NCBI RefSeq assembly: GCF_026072635.1
Contig: NZ_AP023081.1
Location: 4,026,501 to 4,090,500, forward strand
DNA from: Pseudomonas solani
Lineage (GTDB): Bacteria; Pseudomonadota; Gammaproteobacteria; Pseudomonadales; Pseudomonadaceae
DNA length: 64,000 nucleotides
Direction: 5' to 3'
How positions within the stretch are numbered: position 1 is the first letter of the stretch; every line of letters starts with the position of its first letter. The position numbers were made by a program, and so were the translations under genes. Positions 1 through 8,333 of this stretch are shown here, in pieces. The notes beneath the pieces are model-generated. The model was not told the DNA's origin and did no database searches. It saw nothing but the letters and a program-made list of their open reading frames with translations.

Positions 1-932
1 GCATCGCCGCTGTGCCCCAGGCCCGCCCCGAGCCGGTGGTGGCGGTCGCCGCTGCCGCTGCACCGGTGGCGGCTCCCGCGTCCAGGCCGCAACCCACCCT
101 GGCGACGGTACGCCCGTCCAGCGATTCCCTGGATGGCGCCAACATCTACATCGCCTATGGCCGCTTCAACGATGCCGAGAGCGCGCTGCGCAGTGCCATC
201 GTCCAGGAGCCCAACCGCACCGACCTGCGCTTCCGCCTGCTGGAAGTGCTGGGTGAACTGCGTGACCCGAGCGGCTTCGCCATCGAGGAAAGCAACCTGC
301 TGGAGATGGGCGTCGGTTCGGCCCGTATCGACCCGATCAAGGCGCGCTATCCCGGCATCGACCAGGGCAGCAAGGCCGAGCCGATGTTCGAGGAGCCGGA
401 GTTCGTCCTCGGTGACCAGGCCCCGGACCTGCAGCCGGCCGAGCCGCTGATGGTGCGTGATGATGAGCTGACCGATGAATTCCAGCTCAACCTCGACGAC
501 CTGCCCCTGGACGCCGACTGGGACAGCCTCAGCCCCTTCAAGACCGAGGCGCCCAAGACCAAGGCGACGGGCAGCAAGCCCGAGCCGGTGCATCACCACG
601 TTGACCCGGCCTTCCGCAGCAACCTGCAGGACATGCCCGAGGTGTTCGAACTGGACGACCTGGAGCAGGCCGATCGCCTCGAACTGCCGGAGCTGCCCCA
701 GGCCGAGGAGCTGGACGAGCTATCGTTCGACTTCGAGGACCCGCTGGAAGCCAGCGATGACCTGGACCACCTGGCCGCACGGCAGGAAAACCTGATGAAG
801 CTCAACCTGGCGCTGGCCTACATCGACCAGGGCGACATCGAAAGCGCCTGCAGCATCCTCAACGAGGTGATCGACGGCGGTGACGAAGAGCAGAAGCAGG
901 AGGCCCGCCAGCTGTTGGCGAAGATCGCCTGA
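1..932 (+). CDS. FimV/HubP-family protein, C-terminal part (5' end outside window)
   Basis: The frame is open from the first bases, so only the C-terminal ~310 residues of a larger protein are present. They comprise an Ala/Pro-rich linker, a TPR-like stretch (YIAYGRFNDAESALRSAI) with EEP and DLQP acidic segments, a long Asp/Glu-rich region, and a final TPR-like FimV C-terminal domain (LNLALAYIDQGDIESACSIL). FimV proteins are inner-membrane, peptidoglycan-binding polar hubs for type IV pili and cAMP signalling. The neighbouring plpD suggests this is the FimV-like paralogue (PA3340-like, from memory) rather than fimV itself, which normally lies beside asd and truA. Without the N-terminus (LysM and membrane segment) the assignment to a subgroup is inference. 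Confidence 0.75.
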   Translation, partial: IAAVPQARPEPVVAVAAAAAPVAAPASRPQPTLATVRPSSDSLDGANIYIAYGRFNDAESALRSAIVQEPNRTDLRFRLLEVLGELRDPSGFAIEESNLLEMGVGSARIDPIKARYPGIDQGSKAEPMFEEPEFVLGDQAPDLQPAEPLMVRDDELTDEFQLNLDDLPLDADWDSLSPFKTEAPKTKATGSKPEPVHHHVDPAFRSNLQDMPEVFELDDLEQADRLELPELPQAEELDELSFDFEDPLEASDDLDHLAARQENLMKLNLALAYIDQGDIESACSILNEVIDGGDEEQKQEARQLLAKIA

Positions 933-949
933 CCGCTCACGCAACACCC

Positions 950-978
950 AAAAGCCCGGACACTGTTCCGGGCTTTTT
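950..978. terminator. Bidirectional rho-independent terminator
   Basis: An AGCCCGGA / TCCGGGCT inverted repeat is flanked by A-run and T-run, lying between the convergent FimV-like gene and plpD. It can serve both strands. Confidence 0.8.
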
Positions 979-1012
979 CATGGTTGAACACGGCGCGTAT
1001 TGCCCGGCAGCG

Positions 1013-1035
1013 CTTCGCGAGCAGAGCTCGCTCCT
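1013..1035. repeat. REP-like repeat copy 1
   Basis: A 23-nt sequence with the palindromic core GCGAGCAGAGCTCGC is repeated exactly at 9421-9443. It resembles the short extragenic palindromes common in Pseudomonas. Confidence 0.6.
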
Positions 1036-1060
1036 GCTGGGAAGTAAGTGAGTCGGGTGC

Positions 1061-3250
1061 TTAGAACACCCGGCCCAGCTTGAGGTAGAGCGCCTGCTCG
1101 GAGACGTCGTTGAGGCCGTAGCTGAAGTCCAGCGGGCCCAGGGGCGTGTCGAAGCTGATGAACAGGCTGCCGGCGTTGATGTAGCCGCTGTCGAAGCTGT
1201 TGTCTTGGTTCCAGGCCCGGCCGCGCTCCAGGCTGGCGCCGAGGTAGAAGGGGAAGTCCAGCGGCAGGAAGGAGCGCTGGGTCATCCGGCGGTAGTACAC
1301 CATCCGGGCCAGGGCGACGTTCTGCCCGGAGATCGAATCCTCGCGGAAGCCCGAGAGCTGGCGTGCGCCGCCGAGCTGGAAGCTGGAGGTGACCACCTCG
1401 GCGCTGTCCAGGGTGCGGCCGTAGCGGCCACCGAGGACGAAGGTGTTGGCGTCGCTGGAGAGGGCCTTGTCCAGGCTCAGTTCCCACTGCCGGTAGCGAT
1501 CGTCCGAGCCCAGTTCGGGGTCGTACTGGCGCAGGGTCAGCTTGATGTCCTCGCCCTCGTGGGGGTAATCGACGTTGTCGAGGGTGTCGAAGGAGTACTT
1601 GGCCTCGTAGTAGCCCTCGCTGAAGCTGAAGCTGGGCAGGCGGCGGTCGCCGATGCGCACGTCGGCATCGCCCCAGCCCTGGCCGATGCCGAGGCGCAGC
1701 TCGCCGTTGTTGGCGATCTGCCGGCCGATGTTGAAGCCGTAGCCGTAGCGCTGCAGGCGGTATTCGGCGATGGGGTCGTTGTCCAGGGTGGCGTCGACGT
1801 TCTGCGCCTCGGCGGCGATATAGGGCGCGACGAAGTAGCGCGAGCCGTAGTCCAGCGGCTGGTAGAACTCGCTGTAGAGCTCCTGGTCGCTGCCGATCTG
1901 GGCGCGGGTCAGCCATTCGGCGCCGAGTTTGTTGATGCCGTTGACCCGGTAGCTGGCGCCCAGGTTGAAGGTGCTGCCGCCGCGCATGTCGTCGTCCAGG
2001 CTCAGGCCCAGGCGCAGGTAGTCGGTGCCGGTGCGCTTGCCGCGGGCGTTGATCACCAGCGTGTTGCCATCCTTGCGCTTGACCACGCGGTAATGCACCT
2101 GCTCGAAGTAGTCGAGGCCGTAGAGGGTGCCCATGTCGCTCTGCAGGCGCTCCAGGTCCAGCGGCTGGCCGGTTTCCTGGCGGATGATGCGGCGGATCAC
2201 CTCGTCGCCCACCTTGGAGTCGTTCTCCACGCTGATGCGGGCGATTACCGGGCGGCGTTCCACGGGCAGGCGCGCCTCGGCCAGTTCCGCCTCGTGCTGG
2301 CCGTGCTGGCGCGCCAGCGGGGCGAAACGGTGCTTGAGGATGGTGGCGGCGCGGTAGCCGGCGTCGATCATCTGCCGCGCGCGGCCGAAGTCGGTGGCGC
2401 TGAAACCCGCCAGCGGCGGCTGCACCAGGATGTCGTCCGGGCCGAGGGTGGCCAGTTGCGCCTCGGAGTTGCGTCGGGTCATCAGGGTCACCGACTGGTT
2501 GAGCACGTCGACCACGGTGAGCAGCTCCTTGCGCCCGCGCAGCGGGGTGCCGATATCCACCGTGATCACCAGGTCGACGCCCATCTCCCGGGCCACGTCC
2601 ACCGGGATGTTGTCCACCATGCCGCCGTCCACCAGCAGTTGGCCGTCCACCTCCACCGGAGCGAACACCGCCGGGATCGACATGCTGGCGCGGATCGCCT
2701 GGGGCAGGTGGCCCTTGCGGAACACCACCTTCTCGCCGGTGGAGATGTCGGTGGCCACGGCACGGAAGGGGATGGCCAGACGGTCGAAGTCGCGGGTGTC
2801 GCTGGTGTGCACCAGCAGGCTTTCCAGCAGCAGGGCGAGGTTCTGGCCCTGGATCACGCCGAGCGGCAGGCCCAGGCTGCCGTCGTCGCGGAAGCTGAGC
2901 TTCTGCTTGACCAGGAAATCGCGGTCGTCCTGCTTGCGGCGGAAGGGGATGTCATCGCGCAGGGGCGCGTCGGAGAGCGCTTGGCGCCAGTCGATGGCCA
3001 GGGCCAGCTTTTCCAGTTCGTCGACGCTGTAGCCCGAGGCGTAGAGGCCGCCGATCACCGCGCCCATGCTGGTGCCGGCGATGGCGTCGATGTGCACGCC
3101 CTGTTCTTCCAGGGCTCGCAGCACGCCGATATGGGCCAGGCCGCGTGCGGCGCCACCGGACAGCACCAGGCCGATGCGTGGGTGGGCCTGGTCGGCCAGG
3201 GTGGCCAGTGGCAGGAGGATAAGGGCGAGGAAAACGAGCACGCGGCGCAT
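1061..3250 (-). CDS. plpD: PlpD-type patatin autotransporter (type Vd secreted phospholipase A1)
   Basis: 729 residues, the family's usual length. A signal peptide (residues 1-19, ending TLA-D) precedes a patatin domain with the oxyanion loop GGAARG (32-37), nucleophile elbow GTSMG (Ser61) and the dyad Asp208 in DGGMVDN. A single POTRA-like segment (about 320-400) and a 16-strand Omp85/BamA-like barrel follow, ending in the outer-membrane C-terminal Phe. Known members insert in the outer membrane and release an active lipase domain; P. aeruginosa PlpD is PA3339. Catalytic residues are intact, so it should be functional. It is monocistronic, convergent with the FimV-like gene and divergent from the SelW-type gene. 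Confidence 0.93.
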   Translation of the reverse strand: MRRVLVFLALILLPLATLADQAHPRIGLVLSGGAARGLAHIGVLRALEEQGVHIDAIAGTSMGAVIGGLYASGYSVDELEKLALAIDWRQALSDAPLRDDIPFRRKQDDRDFLVKQKLSFRDDGSLGLPLGVIQGQNLALLLESLLVHTSDTRDFDRLAIPFRAVATDISTGEKVVFRKGHLPQAIRASMSIPAVFAPVEVDGQLLVDGGMVDNIPVDVAREMGVDLVITVDIGTPLRGRKELLTVVDVLNQSVTLMTRRNSEAQLATLGPDDILVQPPLAGFSATDFGRARQMIDAGYRAATILKHRFAPLARQHGQHEAELAEARLPVERRPVIARISVENDSKVGDEVIRRIIRQETGQPLDLERLQSDMGTLYGLDYFEQVHYRVVKRKDGNTLVINARGKRTGTDYLRLGLSLDDDMRGGSTFNLGASYRVNGINKLGAEWLTRAQIGSDQELYSEFYQPLDYGSRYFVAPYIAAEAQNVDATLDNDPIAEYRLQRYGYGFNIGRQIANNGELRLGIGQGWGDADVRIGDRRLPSFSFSEGYYEAKYSFDTLDNVDYPHEGEDIKLTLRQYDPELGSDDRYRQWELSLDKALSSDANTFVLGGRYGRTLDSAEVVTSSFQLGGARQLSGFREDSISGQNVALARMVYYRRMTQRSFLPLDFPFYLGASLERGRAWNQDNSFDSGYINAGSLFISFDTPLGPLDFSYGLNDVSEQALYLKLGRVF

Positions 3251-3325
3251 AACGCATCCCTGGTCAGGCGGGGAGGAAAAAGGCCGCTATTATAGGCGCC
3301 CCGCACGCCGCCACCGAGTCCCGTC

Positions 3326-3610
3326 ATGTCCAGCTCCAGGCCCGAGATCGTCATCACCTACTGCACCCAGTGCCAATGGCTGCTGCGCGCGGCCTGGCTG
3401 GCCCAGGAGCTGCTCAGCACCTTCGCCGACGACCTCGGTCGGGTGGCCCTGGAGCCGGGCACTGGCGGTGTGTTCCGCATCACCTGCGACGGCGAGCAGA
3501 TCTGGGAGCGCAAGGCCGACGACGGCTTCCCCGAGGCCAAGGTGCTCAAGCAGCGGGTGCGTGACTGCATCGATCCGACGCGTGACCTGGGCCACAACGA
3601 CCGCCCCTGA
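3326..3610 (+). CDS. SelT/SelW/SelH (Rdx) family protein
   Basis: 94 residues. The N-terminal motif ITYCTQCQW carries the thioredoxin-like CxxC of the Rdx family; bacterial members have Cys instead of selenocysteine, as here (no in-frame TGA). The usual Rdx C-terminal element ([17 protein letters not shown], then [11 protein letters not shown]) is present. The fold implies thiol redox chemistry, but the physiological substrate is unknown. It starts at ATG with a CCCGTC leader and no strong Shine-Dalgarno, 76 nt from the divergent plpD start, and is followed by hldD. Confidence 0.85.
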   Translation: MSSSRPEIVITYCTQCQWLLRAAWLAQELLSTFADDLGRVALEPGTGGVFRITCDGEQIWERKADDGFPEAKVLKQRVRDCIDPTRDLGHNDRP

Positions 3611-3690
3611 GCGGCCTTGCCCCAGGTCAACGGCGGGCTGATCACGCAGGCATAGCCTTGACGGTACTTCCACGTCCCTGGAGTGCCGTC

Positions 3691-4689
3691 ATGAGCATCA
3701 TCGTCACCGGTGCCGCCGGCTTCATCGGCAGCAACCTGGTCAAGGCCCTCAACCAGCGCGGCGAGACGGACATCATCGCCGTCGACGACCTGACCGAAGG
3801 CGACAAATTCCGCAACCTCGCCGATTGCGAGATCCGTGACTACGTGGACAAGCGCGACTTCGTGCCGCGCTTCGCCGCCGGCGAGTTCGGCATGGTCCGC
3901 GCGCTGTTCCACCAGGGCGCCTGCTCCAGCACCCTGGAAGCGGACGGGCGCTACATGATGGACAACAACTACCGCTACAGCTGCGAGCTGCTGGATGCCG
4001 CCCAGCGCCGCGGCCTGCCCTTCATCTATGCCTCGTCGGCGGCCGTCTATGGCGCGGGCCAGGTGTTTCGTGAAGGCCGCGAGCACGAGCTGCCGCTGAA
4101 CGTCTACGGCTACTCCAAGCTGCTGTTCGACCAGCGCGTGCGGCGCCTGCTGCCCCATGCCCGCGCCCAGGTGGTGGGGCTGCGCTACTTCAACGTCTAT
4201 GGCCCGCGCGAAGGGCACAAGGGGCGCATGGCCTCGGTGGCGCTGCACTGCTTCCACCAGTACCGGGCGGAGGGGCGGGTACGCTTGTTCGGCGGCTGCG
4301 ACGTTTACGCCGCTGGCGAGCAGCAGCGCGATTTCGTGTCGGTGGAGGACGTGGCGCGGGTCAACCTGCACTTTCTCGACCATTCCCAGCGTTCGGGCAT
4401 CTTCAACCTCGGCACTGGCGTCGCCCGGCCTTTCAATGCGGTGGCCATGGCGGTGGTCAATGCCCTGCGCGCCGAGGAGGATCGGCCGCCCCTGGGCCTG
4501 GCCGCGCTGATCGAGCAGGGCGTGTTGCACTACGAGGACTTCCCCGCCGTGCTCCGGGGCCGTTACCAGAGCCATACCCGGGCGGACATCGAGTTGCTGC
4601 GCGAGGCCGGTGCCGGCGAGGGCTTCCTCGATCTGGAGACCGGCGTGGCGCGCTATTGCCGCTGGCTGCTGGAGCAGGAGCGGGCCTGA
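3691..4689 (+). CDS. hldD: ADP-L-glycero-D-manno-heptose 6-epimerase
   Basis: 332 residues from the ATG at 3691 (GGAG seven bases upstream); an upstream TTG in frame is not needed. The NADP-binding Rossmann motif TGAAGFIG is at 6-13, the SDR catalytic pair is Y139xxxK143 (VYGYSK), and HldD signatures [12 protein letters not shown] and [19 protein letters not shown] are present. The enzyme epimerises ADP-D,D-heptose to ADP-L,D-heptose for LPS inner core. It acts in the cytoplasm and would serve the same LPS that carries the O antigen encoded later in this window. P. aeruginosa has hldD (rfaD, PA3337) beside plpD in the same arrangement. Confidence 0.95.
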   Translation: MSIIVTGAAGFIGSNLVKALNQRGETDIIAVDDLTEGDKFRNLADCEIRDYVDKRDFVPRFAAGEFGMVRALFHQGACSSTLEADGRYMMDNNYRYSCELLDAAQRRGLPFIYASSAAVYGAGQVFREGREHELPLNVYGYSKLLFDQRVRRLLPHARAQVVGLRYFNVYGPREGHKGRMASVALHCFHQYRAEGRVRLFGGCDVYAAGEQQRDFVSVEDVARVNLHFLDHSQRSGIFNLGTGVARPFNAVAMAVVNALRAEEDRPPLGLAALIEQGVLHYEDFPAVLRGRYQSHTRADIELLREAGAGEGFLDLETGVARYCRWLLEQERA

Positions 4690-4812
4690 GGCGGGCGTGT
4701 ATCAGGACGTTTACCCCGGATTTACACAGGGCTGACGCTCGCCCGGGGGCGCCGGGCGAATAATTCCCTCCAGAGGCCGCGAACCCTACGCCCGTATTGC
4801 ACGAGGTGAATG

Positions 4813-5238
4813 ATGTCCTTGAAAACAACCCTGGCGCTGGCACTGCTGCTCGGCCTGTCCACCCCGCTATTCGCCGGCCCCGGCCAGGGTGGCCCCGGCG
4901 CCCATGGCGGTGGTCCCGGCCCGGGCGGGCAGGGTGGCTGGGGCCCGGGCCCGGGTGGCGGTGGGCACGACCGTGGCCTGCCGTCCGGCGCCCGCGAACT
5001 GTGGATCGGCAGTGCGCTGTACTTCGTCGCCGCCGGCACCTACTACCTGTGGAACGCCAATGTGCAGCGCTACGAAGTGGTGACGCCGCCTGCGGTGGTC
5101 CAGGGCAACGCTGCCGTCAGTTATGAAGTGATCGCCTACCCGGCCACCGTCACCCGCCCGGTGGGCAGCGACAGCACCGACCGCTACCGCCGCGCGCTGG
5201 GCGCCTGCCTGATGGGGCGTGGGTACAGCGTGAACTGA
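4813..5238 (+). CDS. Secreted Gly/Pro-rich protein with DUF6515-like C-terminus
   Basis: About 141 residues. There are two adjacent ATGs (4810 and 4813); AGGTG at 4804-4808 is better spaced for the second. A signal peptide (KTTLALALLLGLSTPLFA-G) is followed by a low-complexity Gly/Pro segment (about residues 23-55) and a domain with ARELWIGSALYFVAAGTYYLWN and RYEVVTPPAVV, the 'YYxxxxxxYxVVxPP' pattern of periplasmic DUF6515-type proteins. No catalytic motif is visible. The function is unknown; an envelope or periplasmic location is inferred from the signal peptide. It is probably transcribed alone. Confidence 0.7.
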   Translation: MSLKTTLALALLLGLSTPLFAGPGQGGPGAHGGGPGPGGQGGWGPGPGGGGHDRGLPSGARELWIGSALYFVAAGTYYLWNANVQRYEVVTPPAVVQGNAAVSYEVIAYPATVTRPVGSDSTDRYRRALGACLMGRGYSVN

Positions 5239-5304
5239 AAACGGCGGGCTGCGCAGGGTGCGGTGCGTAGCCCGGACTTCAGTCCGTGCTTCCGGTGGTT
5301 ACCG

Positions 5305-6183
5305 TCAGCTCGCCGCTTCGGCGGGCTTCACCGCGTTGGTTTTGCGCGCCGGGAAGGCGATGGCGGCGATGATCAGCGTGCCGCCTGCAAGCATGCGCAG
5401 CGAGGGCTCCTCGCTGAACAGCCACCAGGCGAAAGCGATGCCGTAGACCGGCTCCAGGGCAAAGATCACCGCCGTGGTGCGCGCCTTGAGCACCTTGAGG
5501 CTGGCCACGAACAGGCTGTGGGCGAGGCCGGTGCAGAGCACGCCGAGCATGGCGATCCACAGCCAGTCGATGGCCCGCACCGTGGGCAGTACCGCCCAGC
5601 CCAGGGGCAGCACGCAGACGACGATGCAGAGGTTCTGCCACAGCGCCACCTTCACCGGGTCCAGCCCCTTGGTGCTTGCACGGTTGAGCAGCGACAGCAG
5701 GGAGAACAGCAGGCCGGAGAGGATGGCGGCGATCAGCCCCTGGGTGGCGTCGCTGGCGAAATCGAAGTCCGGCGTCACCAGCACCAGGCCCAGGCTGACC
5801 AGGGCCACCACCACGAACTCGCGCAGGTGGATGCGCTCGCGGAACAGCAGCCCCTCCAGCAGCAGGGTAAAGGCCGGGAAGCTGGCGAAGCCCAGGGTGG
5901 CGATGGCCACGCCGCCGATCTTCACCGCCTGGAAGAACAGCACCCAGTGCCCGCCCAGCAGCAGGCCGCCGAGCAGCAGCAGGGGAATCTGCCGCAGTAC
6001 CGGCGCGCCGCCACGGGCACGGCCGGCGAACTGGGCGAACAGCGCCAGGGCGATGACGGCGAACAGCGCGCGGCCGAAGGTGATCACCACCGGCGTGGTT
6101 TCCGCCAGCTTGCCAAAGATGCCGGAGAGGCCGAAGAGCAGGGCGCCCAGGTGGATGGCGAGCAGCGCGTTACGTTCGTTCAT
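5305..6183 (-). CDS. EamA-family (DMT superfamily) transporter
   Basis: 292 residues in ten predicted membrane segments arranged as two EamA repeats (about 8-140 and 150-280). Features typical of the family are GLSGIFGKLAE at the start, a Gly-rich third helix (LLLGGLLLGGHWVLFFQAVK), and ALEPVYGIAFAWWLFSEEPS in the second repeat. These proteins export or exchange small metabolites and the substrate cannot be read from sequence. Its ATG overlaps the stop of the CsaA-like gene by four bases (ATGA), so they are translationally coupled and probably in one operon with the AraC regulator upstream. Confidence 0.85.
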   Translation of the reverse strand: MNERNALLAIHLGALLFGLSGIFGKLAETTPVVITFGRALFAVIALALFAQFAGRARGGAPVLRQIPLLLLGGLLLGGHWVLFFQAVKIGGVAIATLGFASFPAFTLLLEGLLFRERIHLREFVVVALVSLGLVLVTPDFDFASDATQGLIAAILSGLLFSLLSLLNRASTKGLDPVKVALWQNLCIVVCVLPLGWAVLPTVRAIDWLWIAMLGVLCTGLAHSLFVASLKVLKARTTAVIFALEPVYGIAFAWWLFSEEPSLRMLAGGTLIIAAIAFPARKTNAVKPAEAAS

Positions 6184-6518
6184 GCCAGGCGCGCGCCGTT
6201 CGGCAGCGGCTTGTCGAAGCCGGCCAGCACCACCTTGCCTTCGGCATCGTGGACGCCGGTGACCAGCACTTCAGAGCGCACCCCGGCGATGCGCTTGGGT
6301 GCGAAGTTGCAGACGCACAGCACCTGGCGGCCGACCAGCTCCTCGGCGGCATAGTGGGCGGTGATCTGCGCGCTGGAGGTCTTCACCCCCAGCTCGCCCA
6401 GGTCCACTTCCAGCACATAGGCCGGCTTGTTGGCCTTGACGTTGGGTGCGGCGGATACGACGGTGCCGACGCGCAGTTCAACGCGCTCGAAATCCGCCCA
6501 TTCGATGGTCGATGACAT
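6180..6518 (-). CDS. CsaA-like tRNA-binding domain protein
   Basis: 112 residues forming one tRNA-bind OB-fold domain: FERVELRVGTVVSAAPNVKANKPAYVLEVDLGELG, then SSAQIT, VLCVCNFAPKRIAGVRSEVLV. This matches stand-alone CsaA/YgjH-type proteins, which bind tRNA or act as secretion-associated chaperones. The start ATG has GGGGG eight bases upstream. It is coupled to the downstream EamA transporter. The pairing does not itself explain a shared function. Confidence 0.85.
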   Translation of the reverse strand: MSSTIEWADFERVELRVGTVVSAAPNVKANKPAYVLEVDLGELGVKTSSAQITAHYAAEELVGRQVLCVCNFAPKRIAGVRSEVLVTGVHDAEGKVVLAGFDKPLPNGARLA

Positions 6519-6610
6519 ACAGCCCCCTTGTTTGACGATGGCCGCAGTCTAGAGGGCGGCGGGGTGGCTTGTCTGTCGCGGGACTCGCGGCTTTCGTCGC
6601 GGCCCTCGCG

Positions 6611-7366
6611 TCAGCCGCGCTGGCGGCGCAGGGCGCGCGGGGTGGTGCCGAACTCGCGGGATAGTGCAGCGGTGAAGGCGCTTTGCGAGCTGTAGCCCAC
6701 CTGGGCCGCGATCTCGGCCACGCTCAGGCTGCACTCCAGCAGCAGCCGGCGGCCCTGGAGCAGGCGCCGGGTGCGCAGGTAGTCCATGGGCGTTTGCCCG
6801 GTGGCAGCGAGGAAGCGGCTGTGGAAGCGCGCCACCGACAGCCCACAGAGCCGGGCCAGGTCGGCCACCTGCAGGGGGCGTGGGGCGTGCTGGTCGATGT
6901 AGGCGTCGAGGGCTGTCAGCGGCAATGTGTTCCGCTCCGACGCTGGTGTGGCGCTCGGTGCCACCAGGCTGGCCAGCAGCAGGCCGACGCCCTGGGTGGC
7001 GATCACCGGGTCATCTATGGGGCTGGCGGCGAGCCAGCCCACCAGTTGGCTCTGGGCAGGGTCGAGCTGCAGGGCGCCGGGTTTCTCCAGCAGGCGCCGG
7101 CTGGCGTCGAAGTGACCGCCGAGGGTGCGTTGCAGCCAGGCGTCGTCGGGCACGTCGAGCACCAGGCACAGGCTGCCGCGCGGGCTGCCGCAGGCATGGT
7201 GTTCGCCCGGCGGGACCACGGCGAGGTTCTGCCGCTCGACCCGCGCGCCGATGCCACCCACCTCGAATTCCAGGCTGCCGCTCAGGCCGAACACCAACTG
7301 GGCGTGGTCGTGGCTGTGGGCGAGCAGGTCGTGGTTGTAGCGGCGCAGGGTCAGCATCGGGCTCAT
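6611..7366 (-). CDS. AraC-family transcriptional regulator (cupin N-terminal domain)
   Basis: 251 residues. The N-terminal ~100 residues form a cupin-type sensor (HSHDHAQLVFGLSGSLEFEVGG with His residues, VVPPGEHHACG), the C-terminal ~100 two helix-turn-helix motifs (LQVADLARLCGLSVARFHSRF and LSVAEIAAQVGYSSQSAFTAALSREFG). It lies 92 bp upstream of and co-directional with the CsaA-like and EamA genes, so it may control them, by analogy with AraC-transporter pairs. The ATG has GAGGAA at good spacing. Confidence 0.88.
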   Translation of the reverse strand: MSPMLTLRRYNHDLLAHSHDHAQLVFGLSGSLEFEVGGIGARVERQNLAVVPPGEHHACGSPRGSLCLVLDVPDDAWLQRTLGGHFDASRRLLEKPGALQLDPAQSQLVGWLAASPIDDPVIATQGVGLLLASLVAPSATPASERNTLPLTALDAYIDQHAPRPLQVADLARLCGLSVARFHSRFLAATGQTPMDYLRTRRLLQGRRLLLECSLSVAEIAAQVGYSSQSAFTAALSREFGTTPRALRRQRG

Positions 7367-7417
7367 GGGGTGTTCCTCGGCAGGTGGCCAGTCTACTCCC
7401 CGGCGCGGGCGCCGCCA

Positions 7418-7446
7418 GTGTCATCGTTCTGCAGCCTAACCGTCAC
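7418..7446 (+). promoter_or_regulatory. Possible Pho box upstream of plcP-agt
   Basis: Three 7-mers at 11-bp pitch, GTGTCAT (7418), CTGCAGC (7429) and CCGTCAC (7440), resemble the PhoB half-site CTGTCAT (6/7, 3/7, 5/7). The distance to the plcP start (54 nt) and the phosphate-starvation role of plcP-agt make this plausible. The middle repeat is poor, so this is a weak call. Confidence 0.35.
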
Positions 7447-7499
7447 CTGCACTTCACCGGGCCTGCGCAAGATCGGAAAAACCCAGCTGGAGGCCGCCC

Positions 7500-8333
7500 A
7501 TGAGCAGCGTTCAACGCCTGGAGCCGGCCGACCCGGCTCGTCCCCGCAAGCAACGCGTCCGCACCCTGTGGATATCCGACGTTCACCTTGGCACCCGCGA
7601 TTGCCAGGCGGAGCACCTGGCGCGCTTCCTCAAGCGCCACCATGCCGACCGCATCTACCTGGTGGGCGACATCATCGACGGCTGGAAGCTGCGGGGCGGC
7701 ATCTACTGGCCCCAGGCGCACACCAACGTGATCCGTCGCCTGCTGACCATGAGCAAGCGTGGCACAGAGGTGATCTATGTCACCGGCAACCACGACGAAT
7801 TCCTGCGCCGTTACTCCAGCCTGATGCTGGGCAATATTCAGCTGGTGGACGAAGCGATCCACGAGACCGCCGACGGCCGCCGCCTGCTGGTGATCCACGG
7901 CGACCAGTTCGACGTCATCACCCGCTACCACAAGTGGCTGGCCTTCCTCGGCGACTCGGCCTACGAGTTCACCCTGACCCTCAACCGCTGGCTCAACCAC
8001 TGGCGCGAGCGCTGGGGCTACGGCTACTGGTCGTTGTCGGCCTTCCTCAAGCACAAGGTCAAGACGGCGGTGAACTTCATCAGCGACTTCGAGGAATCCA
8101 TTGCCCACGAGTGCGTCAAGCGCGGGCTGGATGGTGCCGTCTGCGGCCACATCCACCACGCCGAGATCCGCCAGGTGGGCGGCGTCGAGTACATGAACTG
8201 TGGCGATTGGGTGGAATCCTGCACCGCGCTGATCGAGCATTGGGATGGCACCATCGAGCTGTACCGCCTGGCCGATGACCAGGCGCGCCTGGCAACCGAG
8301 ACCAAGCAGCCCGCCCTCGAGCCCGCTGCATGA
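7500..8333 (+). CDS. plcP: PlcP-type metallophosphoesterase (phospholipase C, lipid remodelling)
   Basis: 277 residues. The calcineurin-like metal site is complete: D27xH29 (SDVHLG), D57 (GDIIDGW), N97-H98-D99-E100 (GNHDE), H133 (HGDQFD) and GHIHH at 216-220. The fold is that of LpxH, and automatic annotation often calls this UDP-2,3-diacylglucosamine diphosphatase. The four-base overlap with a GT4 glycosyltransferase and proximity to cyaB match the P. aeruginosa plcP-agt pair (PA3219-PA3218, from memory), in which PlcP cleaves phospholipids to diacylglycerol under phosphate limitation. The ATG has GGAGG seven bases upstream. LpxH activity cannot be excluded by sequence alone. Confidence 0.82.
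   Translation: MSSVQRLEPADPARPRKQRVRTLWISDVHLGTRDCQAEHLARFLKRHHADRIYLVGDIIDGWKLRGGIYWPQAHTNVIRRLLTMSKRGTEVIYVTGNHDEFLRRYSSLMLGNIQLVDEAIHETADGRRLLVIHGDQFDVITRYHKWLAFLGDSAYEFTLTLNRWLNHWRERWGYGYWSLSAFLKHKVKTAVNFISDFEESIAHECVKRGLDGAVCGHIHHAEIRQVGGVEYMNCGDWVESCTALIEHWDGTIELYRLADDQARLATETKQPALEPAA

Noticed and set aside
1205..3295. Long open frame opposite plpD
   Set aside because: Low-complexity Ala/Val/His-rich shadow of plpD codons; plpD has complete catalytic motifs.
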